A DNA stretch of 64,000 nt from Phoronis australis (Eukaryota; Phoronida; Phoronidae), in contig NMRA01000401.1 in NCBI GenBank assembly GCA_002633005.1, positions 83,827 through 147,826 on the forward strand, written 5' to 3'. Both the position numbers and the translations under genes were made by a program. Numbering within the stretch: the first letter of the stretch is position 1; each line of letters opens with the position of its first letter. The notes under the pieces are model-generated. The model had not been told where the DNA came from, did not search any database, and was given only the letters and a program-made list of their open reading frames with translations. Of the stretch, positions 58,101-64,000 are shown in pieces.

Positions 58101-59400
58101 AGAGATTAAATCCTGACCTCCTTGTAATGTTACTGTTGCCTGATGGTGTTTTGCATTGTAGGCCACCGAACACAACTGTTGTGTGATGGTGTTTTGCATT
58201 GTATACCAAGAGAATGCATTAGTCAGTTCGTCAACCTTTGATGTCATGTTCTTGTTAAAATTTTCCATGATTTACACTCATTTGTTGTGGCATGATGTTG
58301 TTGGGGTAAAAAATAATGCTTTTGTACAATTATTTGGTTATCATAATTTATTGTTATGACTTAGGAGTACACAAGTGCCCATGACAGTTATACTATTTTG
58401 GTTGATTACTTCCATTAATTGTAGTGCTTAATTGTTATTGCTTTGGTAATTGTTAAATGGTTAATCCCTGCTTGAAGGCTTAGTCCCAAGGTTAAACACT
58501 GCAATAAAAGAATGAGGATGTTTCAGTGAACTTGAGAGAAATAGGAAGCTGGTAAATGAAGAAGGTTGTACATTTAGTGGCAGGTATCTGTTTCCAAAAA
58601 AGTATCCAATCAGTGGAAATTACCATCCTCATAAGAGTCTTCACTCTGCAAGTATTTTCTTGGCAACTGTATGGCGGAGGATGTTACTGGTTTAAATTTC
58701 TCATGTAGCTGGTATATTGAACTCCTAAGTTAGGCCAAAAGCATCATGGTGGTTCTGGGTTTTTTTTTTGAAAGGGTGTTGGTGGTACTTTTATTTTTCA
58801 GGAAAGAAAATCCACATAAGACTAGATAAAATGACCTGGGATTTGTTTTTGTTTTACTCATCGGTTGGTAAATCGTGACATTTCACTGCTGCTTACTTGC
58901 CTTTGAGTAACTTTTCAAAATAAAACACTCCTATGCTGATTCATGGCAGTGCGAATTTTTTCTTTTTTAGTCTGGTCCACTTAGAACCATCTATGCTTTT
59001 GGCCTTACTGACATAGATTCATTTTTAGGTTATAGGTGAGGAGTCAAGATTTAGGGTTAGAATTGCTGGTCCATCTTAAAGGGTACTATACCAGATTTAG
59101 GGAAACAGTGTATGTCTATTAATTGTTATCTTCACGTTTAAGGCGACATGTAAGAAGTATGGTTGGTCAGGCGGTGTCCAACACTGGTCAGCTCTTCTTG
59201 CTGTCACTGAATTCTGTCTCTTTAATGTTGGTGGTGGGGTTGTAGGGCGCCAGAATAGTGCTGGCAAAATATTTGAACAAAATGACATTGCATATTCAAC
59301 ATACTATTCAATGACAACAAACATCTTTAACAGATCTTGTTTTTTTTTGGTCAATCAATCTTATATTGACTGGTGAAGCTGTCTCAACAAAATGCGGAAA
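55196..59400. other. TMEM45 3' flank, no further gene supported
   Basis: It holds AATAAA at 55394..55399 and 55586..55591 and a dispersed repeat at 57893..58050. No coding exon was recognised. Confidence 0.45.
57893..58050. repeat. Dispersed repeat, second copy of the 16270..16445 family
   Basis: It contains TTTCGAGTTC, TTTAACGCTGGGGTCAAG, AGCATAACCCACAGTGTACT and TAGACACTTATC in the same order as the CIP2A intron copy. Confidence 0.5.
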
Positions 59401-61977
59401 TGGACATACGAGATTCTTAACAAGGTACATGTATCTTTAATATCCGGGTTCTACTGTCAGAGATTCTCGCGCGCCTTTTGTACTCAGCTACGCATTGGCA
59501 TGTGAATGTTTTGTTCGTCGATGTTTACTCCATCGATTTCAGGGTTGTAATTAGAGGTATTTAGATTATCTTTTATATTGTGTAAAAACTTGGAATAACA
59601 GTGCCGTGTCGTATTATTATGCGGATGTTAAGTGTAGCTTTTGCGGATTCCTGCCTGGGCTCAAGTGAATAGCCCGCGCTGTCTTTCTTATTTGCTATTA
59701 TTATATACGCACACTGTGTGCATATGTGTAACATTTAATGGGACAAGGAATATCATTTATAATGGAGTATTTTTGTAAATTGAGAAATAAATTGATGCAC
59801 CAGTGTCTCTCGATCTCTTCGTACATTTCGGACTACTCTCTTCAGTCCTTTGTCAACGACTGGTGACGGGACTTCAGGTTTCAGTCGTTGAAGCCGTGCA
59901 TGATTAGGAAGTTTCAGCGCCGGGGTTTCCGTCGCGAAACGAAATGTGTCGATTTCACCGTCAATAATCGACACATTTTAAAATGCGCGTTTACCCTATG
60001 TCGTGCCACTGTTGGACATAATTGTCATACTTGGCCCAAACTGTCGCCCTGTGGCGACCATATGTGGCCAGTGAACATGAGTACGTCAAAGTATGTCACA
60101 ATGCAAACGGGAATAGAATCAAGCTCGGCAAAGTTCGTCCAGTTCTGTGTGACGTTACCAACGAGCTATATATTAATTTATCTCATTGTACATTACTACA
60201 TGGGCCTATATACATTAAAACATCGTACGGAAAATGGCAAATCGAGCGCGCATAGAATAGGCTTCAGGTCATATTTTGCCTGTCAGGAAATTTGAATTCA
60301 TATTAGAAATATTAGAAATCAGTCGCATACTTTTCTGTCTAATTTAGCAGAAAAAATCGTCGTTTTTTCAACACAAGACAGCTTTATAACGCGTGAGAAT
60401 ATTGAAGTACAACGGCTAAAATTGTACTTCATACCTGCCTTTACAGCCAAACGAAGCAGGTGGTTGGGTTGCATAAAACATGAAAACATCCCGCTCTATG
60501 AGTTTTATGGTTGCTAGGCGACAAGTGGATTGTTCAACAATAGCAGCATGGTGTGTCATAACGTGACGTCATTTTTGCTGTCCAGCCTATGATGCAGTCG
60601 GGCCGTTGTTGATATGAAATGCAATTTTAAAAATACTTCTACGCTTAATTCATCGTTTGTGATCAACAAAACTGCCAACACATGAAAAGCACTTGTTCTA
60701 GGTTATTTTTTTGTCTTTTTTCAGACAAGTCTTTCATTCTTAAGAAACAAAATGTGAACATTGAAAAAGTACTAAACTTGGACGTTTTCGTTTGGTGTAC
60801 TCTTAATCTCCAAGATGCGTAAACAAGTTGATGGTTGCGACGCCTTTCGAGTATCGCCAGAGTTAAGTGGTTGTGAACGTTTTCCTCCGAACCAGTATTA
60901 AGTCCGGCTGCACATGTCATCCAATGTGATCGCTTGTCTGTATCTGCCCTGAACAAACGATTGAGTCCACCGACCTTTTGAGACTACATATTTTGCTCGT
61001 GCGTTTTATTTTCACACATTATTTATGATATTGATTCAGTGTGTGAAAAAGGCAGCATGGTAATTTAATATTCTATTTCATGTAAGTGGAGTACGTCAAT
61101 GCATCACGTATTTTCTGGCGCGAAGTTAAGAAACGTTCCTCGGTTGTTTTGAACCGATTTGGACCATCCGCGGACTCTGTGGAGTTTGCCTTGGCTTTTT
61201 TGGTCTGGATTTATAATCCACGGACTCATTTATTTCCATTGATGGCGATTTTGGGCCTGTTAGTTGTAGCTAACTTTGTACGGTCATCTAGGGAACCTCT
61301 AACGTTGTAGCGACGAAGACCACAGGGGGTTGAAATTGTGACTCGCCGGGAAGACAGCTTGAAAACTACTGGGGCCCGAGTATTGTAGCGACGGGAATGT
61401 AAAAAATGTGTCATCAGAGAAAAGGCCGGTAACTCAAGTTTCCAGTATCTGGTTGCATGAAACAGTCTCAAATGGGGACTCGGCTAAGTTCCCTAAACCT
61501 ACTACGTAGCTGTGCATTTCTTTACACACAGATATGATCATTTTTATAATTTCATGTTCATTATGATCTCCTCTTTACCTATTGATATTTTCTAATACTT
61601 TAACTAAAGCTGAGCCCTGAGTTCGGTGAAAGTAAATAAGGACTTAGTCTGCATGATCTTGTTACGGTGAACGCGGCGAAGGTGATCGTCTTACGGTGAC
61701 TGCTGCTTGACAATCGTAGATGCATAGGCTTTTGATGTAGCCAACTTAAAAAACTGCGTTTTTGCAGAGTGGCTTTAATAATTACATTGAGATGCTTTGC
61801 AAACATTTCGTTATGAGAAATCTAAAATAGTAGACCCTTGTGACAGCATCACGCTAAAAAACCAAGGCAATATAGCAGATGAATATTGTCTCCCATATTC
61901 ACAACTCCGCCATTTTCATGAAATTATCCATCAAGCAAGTGTCAACGAATACTCGGACTTAAACAGGATGCAATCGG
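59401..61977. other. Intergenic, more CpG than its surroundings
   Basis: Unrecognised frames at + 59888..60295 and + 61086..61310 are not supported by homology. It includes the regulatory-site candidates at 60510..60571. Confidence 0.4.
60510..60571. promoter_or_regulatory. Candidate X-box-like site and CRE
   Basis: GTTGCTAGGCGACAAG (60510..60525) resembles an RFX X-box, and TGACGTCA (60564..60571) is a perfect CRE palindrome. No gene start is visible beside them, so the role is unknown. Confidence 0.3.
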
Positions 61978-62397
61978 TCACACCGTTTCACTCCGTGATC
62001 TCAGCATCATCCTTTTTCGCAACGATTTCGTCATGTTCAATAATACGGAGCGTTTTTCCATGGCAATTAAGTTTTTGACGAAGTCGGATTTTATCTGCAA
62101 CACCACTTCCTCCACGACCTCTCTGACGTCATCATAGCTTTCGGATACTGAGATTTCATAAAAAGGACACTCCAGTTCGTGTGCATATTTTTCCAGGACT
62201 TTATTCTCTACAAGTCTGTGGTGCGTTAAATCTGTTTTGTTGCCGACAAGAACCATCGGCGTACCCGGCGGTTTGTATTTGTCGATGCACCGTTTATATC
62301 TGGACAGTTGCTGAAATGTGTTCGTATCTGTCACTGAGAACATGAGAATAAATCCATCGGCGGCCTTGACATTGGTCTCAAGAACGGCATCACAATC
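61978..62397 (-). CDS. Ras-like small GTPase (RASL11/RERG type), 3' coding exon
   Basis: An acceptor CTTTAG (complement of 62398..62403) starts a phase-0 exon of 139 codons plus stop. It encodes the second half of a Ras-fold GTPase: the strand FILMFSVTD, the G4 guanine-specificity motif NKTD (53-56 of the exon) and G5-region FYEISVSESYDDV (79-91). The last matches the F(Y/L)E(V/I)S(V/T)SENYxDV of RASL11A/B best, as I recall them. The tail is basic (LRKRMMLRSR) and ends ETV without a CAAX box, as in the RASL11/RERG group, so it would be unprenylated. G1 to G3 (P-loop, switches) must come from upstream exons at higher coordinates, but no GK(S/T) P-loop is readable between 62400 and the window end. 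It is convergent with the TMEM45 gene. Possible alternatives are a RERG-like paralogue or a truncated gene copy. Confidence 0.85.
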   Translation of the reverse strand, partial: DCDAVLETNVKAADGFILMFSVTDTNTFQQLSRYKRCIDKYKPPGTPMVLVGNKTDLTHHRLVENKVLEKYAHELECPFYEISVSESYDDVREVVEEVVLQIKSDFVKNLIAMEKRSVLLNMTKSLRKRMMLRSRSETV

Positions 62398-63720
62398 CTA
62401 AAGAATATACAAGCTGATCAGCAACAATACCACTTAGAACCATATATAATGGAAATATAAAAGAAGAGAAAATTCAATTAGGGTACTTAATGGAACATTC
62501 ACGTTTACGCGTAACACACGTGTACCCTCTGAAAATCTACTGCCATCTTAAGGTTACACCAGCAGCGATTATCGTCTTTTGCCGAAGTGTAACGAGGTGG
62601 CCAGCTTCCTGTTTCATTTAAAGTTTTGTAGTAGCCTGGATAACTTCGGAGCAAAACATCTCAGGAATGACTGATTGGGTTCACATGAAACTTTGAGATA
62701 ATATAATTTACGCTTTCGCTCACTGAAACGGTTTAAGGAATTGTTTTTCCCTTTTTACACGAGGGACTATCAAAAATATTTTTTTTTGAGATTTTCACAA
62801 AACAACTAAATTACCTAAAACGAAAAAGAAACGATACTTTAGAAAACTAAGTTTTTGAGATCCCATCTTGAGCGTTTGCATCAAATAAAATTTGACCATG
62901 GTATTGATACCGCTGCTTTACTATCAATGCTTTCTTTTTTCCTAAATTTTACTGTAAGATATGGTCACATGACCTAATTAGTGGTAGATTGATAAAAATA
63001 AAAATCAGTTTTGTAGATTTTTTGGCTAAAAACGCAGACTTGTCAATATAGACCTTATCTGCACCACCCTTTATCAGAGAAGTTCCGCAGTTGGCGATTT
63101 CAAAGGTGAGCGACGATGGCTGTTGTATTTATTAGATTCTTTTTGCTCACAATTGTTGACATTATTTTTTTTTCAACAAAGTCAACAAAAATGAGAAAAG
63201 TCGCCAAAAACTGTCTGTGTACCTCTTAAAGGCGAAGGCAACCTTTTTTTCATGTCATGTTTAGCAAAACTAAGGTTCGTTGATTATCCCAAACATATTT
63301 TTCACTTATTTACTGCTTTTCGTAATTTAATTAATTACTCGTCGTCTACTCCGGAAGTTACGTTTTGGGAGGCAAGTATTTCGCTTCAAATTCTTTTCAT
63401 ATAGTGTGACTTTGAGAGCAGTCGAGTCAGTCATTGTTCTACCTCTGTTGTGATAAATTCGGTCGTCGTTTGCTTTTGCGTACGAGTCAGTCAACATGTC
63501 TGGCTGTTGCTGCGTACTGGAGTGTACTCATTATCGTCTCACGTACGTAGGAAGAACTGTCCCGTTGTTGCCCGAGTGTCCCGCGACACACTCCCACTGG
63601 AGGGTGATCTGAGCACCCAAACTGCTTACATCCCGCCGTATTACTCCCTCGCCACACACCTGGCACCTTCCAAATAGCTCCAATACAAGTCCACAATAAA
63701 CTTATCAAACTTAGACTCAC
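62398..63720. other. Likely intron of the Ras-like gene; no exon found
   Basis: A scan for GG-N-AA-R codons followed by Ser or Thr on the - strand gave only one GKT, in a stop-bounded frame (near 62745). No P-loop exon is present. Confidence 0.4.
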
Positions 63721-63799
63721 CGATCTGTTCATTGTATGACGAACTGTCCTCTTCACTGGGTGTCGAACAGGGCCTGTATTCACTCCCACTACTCAACAT
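63721..63799 (-). CDS. Candidate first coding exon, gene uncertain
   Basis: An ATG (complement of 63797..63799) opens a polar, Ser/Glu-rich stretch of 26 codons beginning MLSSGSEYRPCSTPSEEDSS, ending in a consensus donor G|GTGAGT (63720 and down) in phase 1. The surrounding 63480..64000 is clearly richer in GC and CpG than the rest, as expected of a promoter and first exon. Position and strand suit the Ras-like gene at 61978..62397, and RASL11 proteins have short Ser-rich N-termini before the P-loop. The phase does not join directly to that exon (phase 0), so at least one exon would be missing. Without splicing, the frame continues 26 more codons to a stop at 63641. Confidence 0.4.
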
Positions 63800-64000
63800 C
63801 GCTGCAGGGCTGGTTACAGGCTCTGGGCTAGAGACCGTGAACAGCACAGGGCGAATCACTACTAGTTCCCGGAATTGCACGCAATGGGGTACGTTCGGAG
63901 GCACGGGTGACAGTAGATGAAGTGTCTCCAGTCACTGTATAGTGGCCACAGCTCGCGAGGCTTCTCGCTTCAAAAACGCACTTCCCGGGGTTGGCGATGG

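Noticed and set aside
59888-60295. 135-codon frame on +
   Set aside because: No recognisable domain or splice signals; an overlapping frame of similar length exists. It is probably chance in a CpG-richer stretch.
61797-62078. 93-codon frame on + over the Ras-like exon
   Set aside because: Antisense to a clearly conserved GTPase exon.

Overview
The window reads as nuclear DNA of an intron-rich, AT-rich animal. A coding sequence at the left is split into 21 exons with GT/AG borders, intergenic regions are long, and old DNA transposons and tRNA-derived SINEs are abundant. An invertebrate, perhaps an invertebrate deuterostome, fits the gene content, intron size and repeats, but the sequence does not fix the taxon. 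One base is ambiguous (n at 42854).

Left third (1-20 kb): a Penelope-like retroelement tail (GIY-YIG endonuclease, 1..276) precedes a CIP2A orthologue on the + strand. I traced 21 exons from 1328 to 19942 that join in one frame (882 codons plus stop). They run from the armadillo-type N-terminal half to the coiled coil and the conserved C-terminal end. Only the first coding exon, about 35 residues, is missing and probably lies left of the window. The introns carry short DNA-transposon copies, one of which keeps a THAP zinc-finger exon.

Middle (20-54 kb): no convincing host gene. The region is built of repeats: MITE families with recognisable TIRs and target duplications (6 bp, 5 bp, TA, and TTAA-like ends), tRNA-SINEs, minisatellites, hairpins, and a three-level nested transposon at 44.0-50.4 kb. 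Its innermost element carries a decayed protein-domain fragment.

Right (54-64 kb): a TMEM45 (DUF716) membrane-protein gene with a single coding exon lies on + (54290..55195). Convergent to it, on -, is the 3' exon of a Ras-like GTPase of the RASL11/RERG type (61978..62397). A GC-rich candidate first coding exon on - (63721..63799) may belong to that gene, but no P-loop exon is visible between them.

The three host genes (a PP2A inhibitor/DNA-damage adaptor, a multipass membrane protein and a small GTPase) show no sign of acting as one system. The most unusual material is the transposons: a P-element-like THAP MITE family, a 6-bp-TSD MITE family and the nested complex.
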